Positions 8,737 to 18,287 of a stretch of DNA of 64,000 nucleotides are shown here, piece by piece (the first letter of the stretch is position 1; each line of letters starts with the position of its first letter). The notes below the pieces were generated by a model that did not search any database, was not told where the DNA came from, and was given only the letters and a program-made list of their open reading frames with translations. The DNA lies in NCBI RefSeq assembly GCF_022138605.1, contig NZ_JACBFS010000010.1, forward strand, positions 1 through 64,000, given 5' to 3'. The translations under genes and the position numbers were made by a program. Origin of the DNA: Xanthobacter sp. NM-25 (GTDB lineage Bacteria > Pseudomonadota > Alphaproteobacteria > Rhizobiales > Xanthobacteraceae).

Positions 8737-9368
8737 TCAGATTTCCGTCCGCTCTGCCAGCAGTAGAGCGTCCTCCACGTCGACACCAAGATATCGGACC
8801 GTGTTCTCAATCTTGGAGTGACCGAGCAAGATCTGGATGGCGCGAATGTTGCCCGTCGCCTTGTAGATCATGGACGCCTTCGTGCGACGGAGCGAGTGAG
8901 TGCCATATTCCTCATGGCGTAGGCCGATCGCGGTGACCCACTCGTCGACCAGCCGAGCATACTGCCTTCTGCTCATGTGCTGCGCATGATCGATGCGGCT
9001 CGGAAAGGCATAGTCCTCAACGGTGCCGCCGCGCCGTTCCAGCCAAGCCAGCATGCTCGCTCGTACGTCGCTGGTGATCTCGAACTGTACCGGCCGCCCG
9101 TCTTCTGTTGCACGACAATCGCGCGCGTCCTGATCTCCGGGCCGGCGACCACGTCACGAATCTTGATCTTGACCAGGTCGCAGCCGCGAAGCTTGCTGTC
9201 GATTGCCAGATCGAACAGCGCACGGTCACGAATGCGTCTTTCGCGATCAAGGAAAAATCGAATTGCCCAGATCTGCTTCTGGGTGAGAGGACGCTTGGTG
9301 CCGACCTGCTTTCCGGCATTCCAAGCTGCGCGCTCGCGGCCGGCATCATCAAATTGAGAGTGGCCCAT
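8737..9368 (-). pseudogene. Short tyrosine recombinase, frameshifted copy
   Basis: Two overlapping minus-strand frames (9368 to 8973, and 9054 to 8737) are about 95% identical to the intact 210-residue recombinase at 43381-44013. They part company at about 9096-9104, where the intact gene reads ACGGGGCGG and this copy has one G fewer. The catalytic part (HSLRRTKASM, GHSKIENTVRYLG with Tyr) survives only in the second frame. The product would therefore be a truncated, inactive protein, unless the missing G is a sequencing error. Confidence 0.88.
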
Positions 9369-9705
9369 GTGACTTCTCCTTGGCCTTGATTGGCCTAGGG
9401 AGAAACGCCGAGGGCCCCTACCGCGCAGGGGGCCGGGAACGGACGGGCATCTTTTGGCGCCCGATCAATCGAAGCAGACGTTGCTGTTGACCGACAAAAC
9501 TTCTCGACCTGACCCATCGCGGACCTATGCAAGGTCTGCTTGTGGAGAGGGAGATGCGGATCCGGCGCCGAGTGGTCGAGGAACATGGGCGGGGGCGGTG
9601 CGTTGGTCGACAGTGGCAGAGCCGCTGCCATAGCCTAAGCGGACGCCAGTCGGCGCCGCCTGTGATGGCGCCGCCGACCGCTTCGTTCAGTGCCGTTGCC
9701 CGCAA

Positions 9706-11223
9706 TTATTGGACGGGCACGACCTTCGGCATGAACTCCGCCGCCTTGGCGGGATCCTTGAGCACGCCGAATGCCGCTTCCGTGGGCGCGTAGTTGCGCA
9801 TCGCCATGTAGAACGGCCCGGCTGGCGTGGGCAGCCAGTTGGACTCCTTGTCCTTGCCCGGGCTCTCCGTCTGAAGATAGATGGTGATCGAACCGTCCGC
9901 GTTCTTCTTCAGGTCGTTGTCGCTACCAAGCGTATAGCGATTGATCGGATTGGGAACCGTGTAGTTCGACTTCAGGTCGTACATGGTGACGGACCAGAAG
10001 CCTGGCGGAACGACTTGGAAATAGGGAAAGTTGGCCGGCAGCGTCAGGGTGTACTTCTTCTCACCGGTCAGCCCCTGCATCTTGTAGTCATACTGACCCC
10101 ACAGGTAGAACGCCTCCTCGGCCGTATTGGCCGTGAGCCCGACGACGGCGCTGATGGCGGCAGTGAGGTAATCCGCATGCGGCGGGGTGGTGGCGGCGGC
10201 GAGATTATACGGCGTGGCCATCCAGCCATTGGCGTGGGGCCCGATCACATAGACCATCTCGGCCATCATGGGGCCGATCTCCGGCACCACCTTCTTCATT
10301 TCTGCGAGAAAGAGCGGGTCGACCTTGGCGGGGTCCCACGCCTTGCCCAGCTCGATACCCAGATACTTGTAGCTCGGGAGCTTCGCCTCGATCATCGTCT
10401 TCGGCGGCGGGTTCTCGTTCATCGCGTCGACGAAGATCGTCCAGAACTGGAGCGGATCCTCAAAGGTCAGCCGGCTGCTGGCGACGTTCGGATCGAGCTT
10501 CGGGGTCAAGTAATCGTAGGCCTTCGGCGCCGGAGCCCCCTTGCCCTCATATTCCGATAGGCTTTGCACGGTGATCGCGGACAGAACCGCTTGCGCGCCG
10601 GGCAGGTCGGCCTGATCCTTCACATGCACACGGGGCTGGAGCTCGACCCAGGCCGTGGGGCTGTCGATGCGCTTCACGCCATCCGGCAGGGTTCCTTTCC
10701 AGCCAGGACCGACGATGGCGAATTTTCCGCCCTTGTAGCCGGCGTTCTTGCCCGCGGCATAGGCGAAGGCGTTGTTCCACATGTCGACAATCTCGATCAT
10801 GTAGTAGCGGCCATGGGAATCCGGCGCGGTGAGGATGACCGGCTCCTGGGACACATCCATGAAGCCGAAGCCGTAGATGACGTTGACGTTGGGCGTCACA
10901 TAGCCCGACTCTTCGGCCAGCTGGGGCGTGCTGATGTTCGGCATCCGCCACAGCGTGCCGGGTTTGGCCTTGGGGTTGGCTCCGGTCGCAACGGTCTGGC
11001 GCAAGTTGTACATGGCGACGATGGGGGCGGCGAAGGTCGCCGCCTCGAGGGCGAGCGCGTGCCCCCATTTGGAAATAGCCGCAGCCTGCTCGAGCGAATA
11101 TTGCGCCGTCTCATCCGCTCTGGCGTGGCCGCTCTGGCCGATCGCAATGGGGGACAGCGCCAAAGAGAATGTCGCCAACGCCATGGCGCAGGGCGTCACT
11201 GAAAACAACTTTCTTATAAGCAT
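9706..11223 (-). CDS. Exported DUF1254/DUF1214 protein
   Basis: This 505-residue protein begins with a signal peptide (MLIRKLFSVTPCAMALATFSLAL, then GQSGHA). The DUF1254 domain follows (about 60-200, with YVTPNVNVIYGFGFMDVSQEP and Tyr/Met-rich strands), and the DUF1214 domain is at the C-terminus (about 370-490, FQVVPPGFWSVTMYD then GSITIYLQ). The tandem is typical of proteins of unresolved function widely found in soil proteobacteria. The start at 11223 is preferred over 11244 because AAGGAAGAAAGCAG precedes it. It is divergent from a sensor kinase operon, which probably regulates it. Confidence 0.85.
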   Translation of the reverse strand: MLIRKLFSVTPCAMALATFSLALSPIAIGQSGHARADETAQYSLEQAAAISKWGHALALEAATFAAPIVAMYNLRQTVATGANPKAKPGTLWRMPNISTPQLAEESGYVTPNVNVIYGFGFMDVSQEPVILTAPDSHGRYYMIEIVDMWNNAFAYAAGKNAGYKGGKFAIVGPGWKGTLPDGVKRIDSPTAWVELQPRVHVKDQADLPGAQAVLSAITVQSLSEYEGKGAPAPKAYDYLTPKLDPNVASSRLTFEDPLQFWTIFVDAMNENPPPKTMIEAKLPSYKYLGIELGKAWDPAKVDPLFLAEMKKVVPEIGPMMAEMVYVIGPHANGWMATPYNLAAATTPPHADYLTAAISAVVGLTANTAEEAFYLWGQYDYKMQGLTGEKKYTLTLPANFPYFQVVPPGFWSVTMYDLKSNYTVPNPINRYTLGSDNDLKKNADGSITIYLQTESPGKDKESNWLPTPAGPFYMAMRNYAPTEAAFGVLKDPAKAAEFMPKVVPVQ

Positions 11224-11675
11224 CTGCTTTCTTCCTTGCCGCATAAATCATCGCTCGCGTTCTGCAAAGGTCTTTGCCTTTTTAGTAGCTTGCAGCCTTC
11301 GCGCGGGGTGGATCGCTGAAGCAGTGTTGGCGCCCCAGGTCGGCCAATGGTTGGGGGCATGCAGAACCGCGCTTTGCCACCCCGGCGATCGTTGGCGTTT
11401 CTCAGGGGCTCGGCCCACGCGGAGGCGCCACGGAGAGGCGCCGCGGACCTGCATTCCGCGAAGGCTTAGAGGGTGCGCCGGGTGCGCACGCCCCCCCTCG
11501 GCGGTGGATGGCGCCTCGTCCGAGGGCACATGGAAGAACATTCGGAATCTCAACTCTGTTCGGTCACTCTCGATCGCGCGCCCCTTGAGAGCGGGAGACC
11601 AAGCGTTGCCTTGCCCCTCGCCTGACGAATGCTACAAGTTCCCACGTTGCGGCGTAATGGGACCTGGGGCCTACA
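11224..11675. promoter_or_regulatory. Divergent intergenic region, DUF1254 gene / sensor kinase
   Basis: About 450 bases separate the divergent starts. No RNA gene or ORF with an RBS is visible. The region must hold promoters for both transcription units, but no operator could be singled out. Confidence 0.4.
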
Positions 11676-13547
11676 GTGGGACGACGATGGGGAGCTAAAA
11701 GCCGGTGCTTGCTCATCGGCGCAGTCCTGATGGCGTTGCTTGCGGATGCCGCGCAGGTTCTCCATGCAGATACCTCCCCGCGCCGCTTTCTTGTCATCTA
11801 CGAATATGACACTTCGCTCATCGCGAACATCGAGATCGCCCAGGGAATCGAAGAGAAGCTGTCGGAGGCCTTGCCGACCGAACGCGAAATCTACAGCGTC
11901 TATCTCGACACCGCGCGGTTTCCCGGCAACCCGACGTCGCAGCATTTCCTGCGTCTGCTCAAGGACAATTTCGCGGGCATGACCTTCGACGCCGTTCTGG
12001 CGATCGGACGGGGCGCCCTTTCCTTTGCGCTGGAACGGCGGGCGGAACTGGCGCCGGGCGCCCCGATCCTGTTCAACGCGATCGCCGGTGAGGGAATCGA
12101 TGAAGCGGATCTGCCGCCCGATGTTGGCGGCATTCTGCAGAACTACGACATCGCCAGGGCGGTCGAATTCGCGATGGAGCTCCAGCCCGCGGCGCGCCAG
12201 GTCGTCGTGATGTCGGGCTCGGCCGGGTTCGATCGCAACATGGAGCAGCGGGCACAAAAGGCGCTCGGCACGGTGTTTGCGGGCCTTCCCGTGTCGTATG
12301 TCTCGGGCCTGCCGTTGGCTGGGTTCGTTGCAGCGGCGCGCGGATACGGCCGCGACACCATCCTGCTCCTTCTGACCATCCTTCAGGATTCCAGCGGTCA
12401 GACCATCATCCCCCGCGACGCAGCAAAGGCCATCGCGGCGACCTCCGGCGCGCCAACCTATGGGTTCTACAGCACCTATCTGCAGGCGGGGATCACGGCC
12501 GGGCAAGTGACGAGCTATCGGGACGTCGGCAGGATCCTGGCTTCCGAGGCCCGTTCCTCGACCAAGAATGGGAGCGACAGCAGGTTGCCGATCGTCGATG
12601 CGCCGGCCGCCAATATGGTGAACTGGCCCCAGCTCGCCCGCTTCGGCATCGACGAGGATCGCGTCCCGCCCGGGACCTCGCGCCTTTTTTACGAGCCGCC
12701 CGCATGGCAGCGATACCGACGCGGGATCGCGCTCGCCGCCATGGTGCTGCTGCTGCAGTCGGTCACGATCGGCGCGCTCATCGTTGAGATGCGGCGGCGC
12801 AAGCACGCGGCTCAGGAACTGGAGGCAGGACAGCTTGCGCTCGCACGTGCGGCGCGCAGCTCGCAGCTCGGCCAGCTCTCCGGCGCCATAGCCCATGAGC
12901 TGAACCAACCGCTGACGGCCATCCTGTCGAACGCCGAGGCGGGCACGCGCCTGCTGCAGGCCGAGCCCCCGAATCTGGCCGAGATCTCCGAGATCCTGTC
13001 GGACATCGCCACGGACGACCGCCGCGCCGCCGAAATCATTGTCCAGCTCCGGCGGATGATGAAGGAAGGCAAGGTCGGCTTCTCGCCGATCGACCTTAAC
13101 GAGGCGGTCTCAGCCACTCTTCGGCTTCTGAGCAGCGAGCTCATCGCGCGGTCCACCACTGTCGAGTTCCGGCGCGGCCCAAGGGGCATCCCCGTCCTCG
13201 GCAACATGACGCAGCTCCAGCAGGTGGTGCTCAACCTTCTGATGAATGCCGCCGAGGCCATGAAGGACCTGCCGCCGGCGCAGCGCCGCATCCTTTGCGA
13301 GACCCATATTCTCGGCGACGGCAGGCGCGCTCTGACGGTGTCCGACAACGGTCCCGGCGTCTCGGCCGAGGCGGCGGCCGAGGCTTTCAGACCCTTCGTC
13401 ACCTCTCGGCCAGAGGGGCTAGGGCTAGGGCTGTCGATCGGGCGCTCGATCGCGCGGGCGCATGGCGGCACGCTCGACTTCGACCTCGGTGCACAGAGCG
13501 GGGCCCGCATTGTCCTTGTCCTGCCCGAGCCGCAAGGAGCGCCATGA
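11676..13547 (+). CDS. Sensor histidine kinase with periplasmic ABC-substrate-binding-like sensor
   Basis: A 623-residue membrane kinase from a GTG start. An N-terminal signal/anchor (CLLIGAVLMALLADAAQVL) precedes a periplasmic domain of about 300 residues resembling ABC transporter substrate-binding proteins (RRFLVIYEYDTSL, later PTYGFYSTYLQAGITAG). A transmembrane helix follows near 350-375 (IALAAMVLLLQSVTIGALIV), then the HisKA box AHELNQPLTAIL near residue 405, the N box NLLMNAAEA near 519, and the G boxes DNGPGVS and GLGLGLSIG. All catalytic motifs are intact. It overlaps the response regulator by ATGA. The ligand is unknown. An ATG at 11730 is an alternative start but would trim the signal anchor. 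Confidence 0.9.
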   Translation: MGRRWGAKSRCLLIGAVLMALLADAAQVLHADTSPRRFLVIYEYDTSLIANIEIAQGIEEKLSEALPTEREIYSVYLDTARFPGNPTSQHFLRLLKDNFAGMTFDAVLAIGRGALSFALERRAELAPGAPILFNAIAGEGIDEADLPPDVGGILQNYDIARAVEFAMELQPAARQVVVMSGSAGFDRNMEQRAQKALGTVFAGLPVSYVSGLPLAGFVAAARGYGRDTILLLLTILQDSSGQTIIPRDAAKAIAATSGAPTYGFYSTYLQAGITAGQVTSYRDVGRILASEARSSTKNGSDSRLPIVDAPAANMVNWPQLARFGIDEDRVPPGTSRLFYEPPAWQRYRRGIALAAMVLLLQSVTIGALIVEMRRRKHAAQELEAGQLALARAARSSQLGQLSGAIAHELNQPLTAILSNAEAGTRLLQAEPPNLAEISEILSDIATDDRRAAEIIVQLRRMMKEGKVGFSPIDLNEAVSATLRLLSSELIARSTTVEFRRGPRGIPVLGNMTQLQQVVLNLLMNAAEAMKDLPPAQRRILCETHILGDGRRALTVSDNGPGVSAEAAAEAFRPFVTSRPEGLGLGLSIGRSIARAHGGTLDFDLGAQSGARIVLVLPEPQGAP

Positions 13548-14182
13548 CCGCCCAGCCACCGACCATTCACGTCGTCGATGACGATCCGGCGATCCGCAAG
13601 GCTCTCTCTCGGCTGCTGGCGGCGGCGGGCTATGGCCGTGTCCTTTACGAGAGCGCGGAGGCCTTTCTCTCGGGTTACGAGCCGGGCGGGTCGGGCTGCA
13701 TCCTGCTTGATCTCGATTTGCCGGGCATGGATGGCTTCGGCATCCAGGACGCGCTCAGCGCCCAAGGAACGGCTCTGCCCGTCATCTTTCTCACGGGAAC
13801 CGGCGACATTCCGGCGAGCGTTCGCGCGATAAAAGCCGGCGCGGTCGATTTCCTGGCCAAGCCTGTCGATGCCGCGACCCTGCTCGCGGCCATCGAAGAG
13901 GCTCTGGCGATCGACAGCGCCCGTCGCGCAGTTCGTTCAGCCAACGCCGATCTCAGGAGCCGCCTCGACACGCTCACGCCCCGGGAACGCCAGGTGCTCG
14001 ATTTCGTCGTGCGTGGCTGGCAGAACAAGCAGATCGCGGCCGAGCTCGGCACGGCGGTCAAGACCATCAAAGTTCACCGCGCGCGGATGATGCAGAAGAT
14101 GGGCTCGCCGACGCTGGCCGAACTGGTCCGCGCCATGGTCGAAAGCGACCCCAATACGGCTCATCCGCGCCTCAAGCCGTAG
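13544..14182 (+). CDS. FixJ/NarL-type response regulator
   Basis: A 212-residue regulator translationally coupled (ATGA) to the kinase. Its receiver domain has the acidic pair in VVDDDPAIRK, the phosphoacceptor Asp in LLDLDLPGMDGF (about residue 56), Thr in FLTGTGD and Lys in FLAKPVDA. A LuxR-type helix-turn-helix follows (LTPRERQVLDFV, then NKQIAAELGTAVKTIKVHR). It probably controls the divergent DUF1254 gene. Confidence 0.93.
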   Translation: MTAQPPTIHVVDDDPAIRKALSRLLAAAGYGRVLYESAEAFLSGYEPGGSGCILLDLDLPGMDGFGIQDALSAQGTALPVIFLTGTGDIPASVRAIKAGAVDFLAKPVDAATLLAAIEEALAIDSARRAVRSANADLRSRLDTLTPRERQVLDFVVRGWQNKQIAAELGTAVKTIKVHRARMMQKMGSPTLAELVRAMVESDPNTAHPRLKP

Positions 14183-14230
14183 ACCCCCACGCCGATTCTC
14201 ATTCGCCCGCGGCGCGCCTAACGTTTCAGG

Positions 14231-14308
14231 ATGACGCAGGATCGGAAACGCATTGCGATCGTCGATGACGACACGGGTGTGCTGCGAACTACGAGGCCAG
14301 CATTTTGA
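14231..14308 (+). pseudogene. Second response regulator, truncated after the first strand
   Basis: The frame reads MTQDRKRIAIVDDDTGVLR, an unmistakable receiver-domain start, then after about 19 codons changes to unrelated sequence and stops at TGA 14306-14308. The break near 14287 marks a recombination or insertion boundary. A two-regulator arrangement behind this type of kinase is known, so the original operon was kinase, regulator, regulator. Confidence 0.75.
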
Positions 14309-14988
14309 CGTTGTCCACCGCTGAGAGCGTCCGCTCTTTGGCTTCGTTCGAACGTACCATATTGGCGCACCACGACCGCCAGAGGTGAGGCTGCGATGTC
14401 CGCTTCCGGGAAATGTCTGTGTCCACTGTAACGACTGACATTGGGGGCGCAAAGCAGACGTCTCTGAAAGGGCTTTGGAGGGGCAGGTATGGGTCATCTT
14501 TTGCCTTTGCGAACACGGGTACCCCGGCCCGATTGTTTGGCTCGATAAACCCTGAAGCACAATCCCGTTGGAAGCGGAGATACGGCGCCTGCTGCGGCTG
14601 CTGTGCCCTGGTTCAGAACGGTGAGATAGCGCCACCATAGCACGACGCCTCCGTCGCAGGGCCTGTTCAGATCGGTTGCCAACGAGCGGGAAGTGAAAGC
14701 GAGGCCTCGGCGGCAGGATGAAAGACGGGAGCTGTCCCGGTGCTTGGAAAGGAAGGCCGGATCGCCGCAGCGAGGCATAGGGGGCTACCGACCTCGTGGC
14801 ACGCCAGAGGCCGAGGGAGCCAGGGGCGCCAAGCCGAGCGTCTCATACGCTGTCGAATTTTGGAGAAGACGGGATTCGTATGCAGTAAGGGCCGCTTTAC
14901 AACCCTGCCAAGGCGGTCAATCAGCTTTCAGCGCGAGGACAAAAACGTGCGTCCCCCACCCAACCGCCAAGACAACTATTAGTTGAAA
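14309..14988. other. Gene-free junction region
   Basis: No supported gene. It begins at the break in the second response regulator, contains a TGTCCGCTT-type sphingomonad repeat motif at about 14398-14407, and ends at the tRNA fragment. Open frames on both strands have no RBS or recognisable content. Confidence 0.5.
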
Positions 14989-15036
14989 TGGTGCACCCGA
15001 CACGATTCGAACGTGTGGCCTCCGCCTTCGGAGGGA
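14989..15036 (-). other. tRNA-Arg(CCG) 3' fragment, probable attachment site
   Basis: Read on the minus strand, the segment gives part of the anticodon loop (CTCCGAA), the 3' half of the anticodon stem, the variable loop, a complete T arm (ACACG-TTCGAAT-CGTGT), the 3' acceptor strand CGGGTGC, a discriminator A and an encoded CCA. No 5' half is present. A tRNA 3' end next to a tyrosine integrase gene (15214) is the standard signature of an integration site generated by recombination into the tRNA gene. Confidence 0.75.
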
Positions 15037-15213
15037 TTACTTGTAGCTCCGTCGAAATCACGATGGAGCACGAAGAAATGCGATATCATACTGTTATTAA
15101 AAAAGAATTTGTAGCTGGCCATAGCCGAGACTATCCTTCTCTCCGCTACCACTTTCTTCCTGCCGCTTACGTGGCGCTTACGCGAGACGAAGCGACAAGG
15201 GCGGAGATTTTCC

Positions 15214-16572
15214 ATGGCTAAGCTCACAAAAAGGGCCGTCGATGCAGCAGAGGCCGGCGCCAAGGATTACGTGATCTGGGACGACGAGCTCCCTGGTTTT
15301 GGCCTCCGGGTTTTCACGTCCGGCAAGCGAAGCTACGTCCTTCAGTATCGGTCGGCGGGCCGATCGCGTCGGTTCACGATAGGGCTGCACGGGGTATGGA
15401 CACCTGAACGCGCGCGCCAGGAAGCCAAAGCGCAATTGGGCCGGATCGCGCAAGGCGACGACCCGGCTGAAGAACGGCTGCTTGATCGCAAGGCGCTCAC
15501 GGTCAAGGAACTCTGTGACCTCTACCTCGCCGACCTGCAAGCCGGTCTCATCCTCGGAAAAGGCGGGCGCCCCAAGAAGCCGGGCACGATCGCCTCCGAT
15601 CTCGGCCGCATCCACCGTCATATCGTTCCCCTCCTCGGCTCGCGTCGCGTCAGGGACCTGACGAAAGCCGACATCACGAGGGCCATGAAGGACATCATGG
15701 CAGGGAAGACGCGTGTCACCGTCATGACGAAGAACCTGCGCGGCAAGTCCATCGTGAGAGGCGGCGCCGGCACAGCCACGCGGACAATCGGCCTGTTGGG
15801 CGGCATTCTCACCTACGCTGTCGAAGCGGGGATCATCGAAACGAACCCGGCGCACGGTGTGCGGCGGCCGAAAGACAATGTCCGCGCCAGACGACTGAGC
15901 GAAGCCGAATATCGCGTCCTCGGCGACCTGCTCAAGACGGCTTCCAAAAACGAGAACTACAGGATGTCGGTGGAGATCATCCGCCAGATCGCCCTGACCG
16001 GCTGCCGGCGCATGGAGATGGTGACGCTGCGATGGGATGAAGCCGATACGGATTGCAGTTGCCTGCGCCTGAAGGATAGCAAGGAGGGAAGCTCCATCCG
16101 GCCCATCGGGCTGCCCGTGGTGGAGTATCTGGAGAGGCGCCGGAATGAGGCGATCGGAGATTACGTCTTCCCCGGCCGGGGCGGCGAGAACGCGTTCGGC
16201 AGCTTCCCCAATCACTGGGGGAAGATCTTCGCAAACTCACCCCTGGCCGATATTAGCCCTCACGTCCTCCGCCACAGCTTCGCCAGCGTTGCGAACGATC
16301 TGGGTTTCACCGAGGTCACCATCGCCGCCCTGGTTGGCCATGCGAAGGGATCGGTCACCAGCAACTACATCCATACGCTCGACACAGCTCTGATCATGGC
16401 CGCAGATACCATTTCGGGCTACATCCAGGGGCTGCTCGACGGGATTGAGTTCAAGCAGACCGCCTATGCGCTCGATCGTGGGTCCCGGAAAGCGGCGCTG
16501 GTCCAGTTTCTACAGGGAGCCTCGATCTCTCGGAGCACCAGTCAAAACGCCGGGGAACATGTCGGGCCATAA
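15214..16572 (+). CDS. int: Tyrosine-type site-specific integrase (island type)
   Basis: A 452-residue integrase with the N-terminal DUF4102 arm-binding domain (GAKDYVIWDDELPGFGLRVF), a SAM-like core-binding domain around 95-190 and a C-terminal catalytic domain. The catalytic Arg is in ALTGCRRMEMVTLRW, the H-x-x-R in HVLRHSFASVAND, the His in ALVGHAKGSVTSNYIH and the nucleophile Tyr in that last segment. All catalytic residues are present, so it is probably active. Its start follows GCGGAGATTTTCC. It lies 178 bases from the tRNA-Arg fragment, which marks it as the integrase of the island inserted there. It is unrelated to the short recombinase pair. Confidence 0.93.
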   Translation: MAKLTKRAVDAAEAGAKDYVIWDDELPGFGLRVFTSGKRSYVLQYRSAGRSRRFTIGLHGVWTPERARQEAKAQLGRIAQGDDPAEERLLDRKALTVKELCDLYLADLQAGLILGKGGRPKKPGTIASDLGRIHRHIVPLLGSRRVRDLTKADITRAMKDIMAGKTRVTVMTKNLRGKSIVRGGAGTATRTIGLLGGILTYAVEAGIIETNPAHGVRRPKDNVRARRLSEAEYRVLGDLLKTASKNENYRMSVEIIRQIALTGCRRMEMVTLRWDEADTDCSCLRLKDSKEGSSIRPIGLPVVEYLERRRNEAIGDYVFPGRGGENAFGSFPNHWGKIFANSPLADISPHVLRHSFASVANDLGFTEVTIAALVGHAKGSVTSNYIHTLDTALIMAADTISGYIQGLLDGIEFKQTAYALDRGSRKAALVQFLQGASISRSTSQNAGEHVGP

Positions 16573-16683
16573 GCTCAATGGTCCTCATCATAGTCAATCG
16601 TTACCGGAGCGCGGGCGATAGCCGTCCGTTGCCCCCCGGAGCGCAACATGCAGCGACCATCAGCGCCGCCCTTCCCCCGTTCT

Positions 16684-17587
16684 GAGAGCGTGTTTGACAA
16701 GGATTCCCAAGGGGCGTGATCATAGGGCGTCGGATCCACGAGACGAGCCGACGCTCCATGCCCCGCAAGACCCCGCCCGGACGGCGCCGCTACGAGACCG
16801 ACCGGACGGACGGACAACGGGATCTGATCGCGCCGCTGATCCCTGCAGCGCAGGCGGGCGGGCGGGCGGGCGCCCCAGGAAGGCGACGTCGCGCGAACTA
16901 GTAAACACCATCCTCTATTTCGTGCGGGCCGGCATGGCAGCTTCTGTCTCGTGACCTGCCGCCGTGGCGGACGGTCTATTATTATCTGCGCCGCTGGCAA
17001 CGCGAGGGCGTCTGGGAGCGAGTTCACCACACCCTGGTCATGGCCGACCGCGAGCGCAGCGGCAGGGCTGCCTCGCCCTCGGCGGCGATCCTCGACAGTC
17101 AGTCGGTGCGCACCGCTGATCAAAAGGGGACGCCAAGAGCTACGACGCCGGCAAGAAAATCACCGGCCGCGAACGGCGCATCCTGACCGACACAGACGGG
17201 CGCTTGCTCTGCGTGTGTCTCCACGCAGCCGATATCCAGGACCGCGATGGCGGCAAGCTGCCGCTGACGGCCTCGCGCCAGCGCTACCCGTTCGTCGCCC
17301 GCGTCCTCGCCGATGGCGGCTATGCCGGGCGGCTTGCGGCATGGGCGGCGGATAAGGCCCACATCACCCTCGAAATCATCCGCCGTGGCACCAGCGCCAA
17401 AGGCTTCGAGGTCCTGCCGCGCCGATGGGTGGTGGAACGCACCTTCGCCTGGATCTTCAAGAACCGCCGCCTCGTCCGCGACTACGAGCAGATCACCGCT
17501 GTTGCTGAAACCCTCATCACCGTCGCGGCTTCAGCCACACTGCTGCGCAGATGGCAATGAACCGATGCCCTTCTCAAACACCCCCTC
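16684..17587 (+). mobile_element. IS5-family insertion sequence, degenerate
   Basis: Imperfect terminal inverted repeats are visible: GAGAGCGTGTTTGACAAGG at the left end, and the right end reads in reverse as GAGGGGGTGTTTGAGAAGG. They enclose one transposase gene. Ends are placed to within a few bases. A clear target duplication was not found. Confidence 0.75.
16758..17560 (+). pseudogene. IS5-family transposase remnant with several frameshifts
   Basis: Family sequence is spread over at least three frames: MPRKTPPGRRRYETD at the start, LVNTILYFVRAG, then PPWRTVYYYLRRWQREGVWE and ILDSQSVRT, and finally YDAGKKITGRERRILTDT through VLADGGYAG to RWVVERTFAWIFKNRRLVRDYE. The DDE residues (Asp in DSQ and DGGYAG, Glu in VERTF) are all traceable but lie in different frames. 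Slippage in the GGCG repeat near 16857-16871 caused one shift. The element cannot make a full transposase. Confidence 0.85.
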
Positions 17588-17796
17588 AGCCCTTGCGAAT
17601 TTATCTGCGAATGCCGAACAACGAGGCTGGAACGATCCTCCAATCCATCGCAATCAGGATTGAAGATCGATGGTCTCCGGTCACAGAAACGTGAGACGCT
17701 TGCATCTCGGTTATCTGACGCCACAGCAGCGAAAAGATGATGTGCTGTGTCTGGGATACCCTTGACAGGCGGATTGTCCCGGAGCACTTCAGAAAC

Positions 17797-18222
17797 ATGC
17801 TTCGTGTCCTCACCCGCATGATGATCGCGTGCCGTGCGCTGGCCTTCCGCCAGGGCGTGGTGCTGGCGCTCGTCATGGGTCTCGTCGCGGGCCCGATGCT
17901 CAACACGCTCACCACCCGCCATGCTGAAGAGGCGAAGGCGGCCATTGCCGGTTTGTCGCTGGGCTTTTCCGATCCCGGTGGCGTTTTGCCGGACGTCCTC
18001 GCCGCGGAGCATGCTGAGCCGCAGTCTCAGAGCAACGGCAAGTCTTCCCCCCAGGCCGACACATCCACGGTCGATCACAGCTGTCACGGCTGCGTGGCGT
18101 TCGTGCTGCCCGTGGTGGCCACCGCGCCGCTCGGCGGCCTGACGCCCGTTCGCGTCGCGATTGAACCGGCGACCGCGTCGAGCCGTACCGTTCCCACCGA
18201 AATCCGTCCCCCCTGCGCCTGA
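17797..18222 (+). CDS. Small exported Cys/His protein heading the metal-efflux operon (DUF2946-like)
   Basis: A 141-residue protein with an N-terminal hydrophobic signal/anchor (FRQGVVLALVMGLVAGPML) and a C-terminal half containing VDHSCHGCVAFVLP. The HxCHxC-type cluster suggests metal binding. The pattern is reminiscent of DUF2946 proteins that head copper and other metal resistance operons. It is 65 bases upstream of the outer-membrane efflux gene, so it is probably cotranscribed. A similar protein lies at the far end of the operon (24959). The start is uncertain (17797 or 17818). Confidence 0.6.
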   Translation: MLRVLTRMMIACRALAFRQGVVLALVMGLVAGPMLNTLTTRHAEEAKAAIAGLSLGFSDPGGVLPDVLAAEHAEPQSQSNGKSSPQADTSTVDHSCHGCVAFVLPVVATAPLGGLTPVRVAIEPATASSRTVPTEIRPPCA

Positions 18223-18287
18223 TCTGACCCCTGTCCGCGCGCGGGCGCCCTGCGCCTGCGTTCAGCTCACAGCCATCGGATCAGATC

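Larger units (their letters stand above)
8637..9434 (-). repeat. Left arm of a ~0.8-kb inverted repeat (recombinase cassette)
   Basis: This segment matches 43313-44115 in reverse orientation over the recombinase gene, its terminator hairpin and about 65 bases of leader. Similarity stops sharply on both sides, so it is a discrete cassette. The two arms bracket about 34 kb. Confidence 0.85.

Noticed and set aside
11550..12908. Long antisense frame opposite the histidine kinase
   Set aside because: Same artefact of GC-rich third positions; the kinase motifs on the plus strand are complete.
14693..14986. Overlapping plus-strand frames of 80-97 codons before the tRNA fragment
   Set aside because: No RBS, no similarity I recognise, and composition as expected from random open frames.
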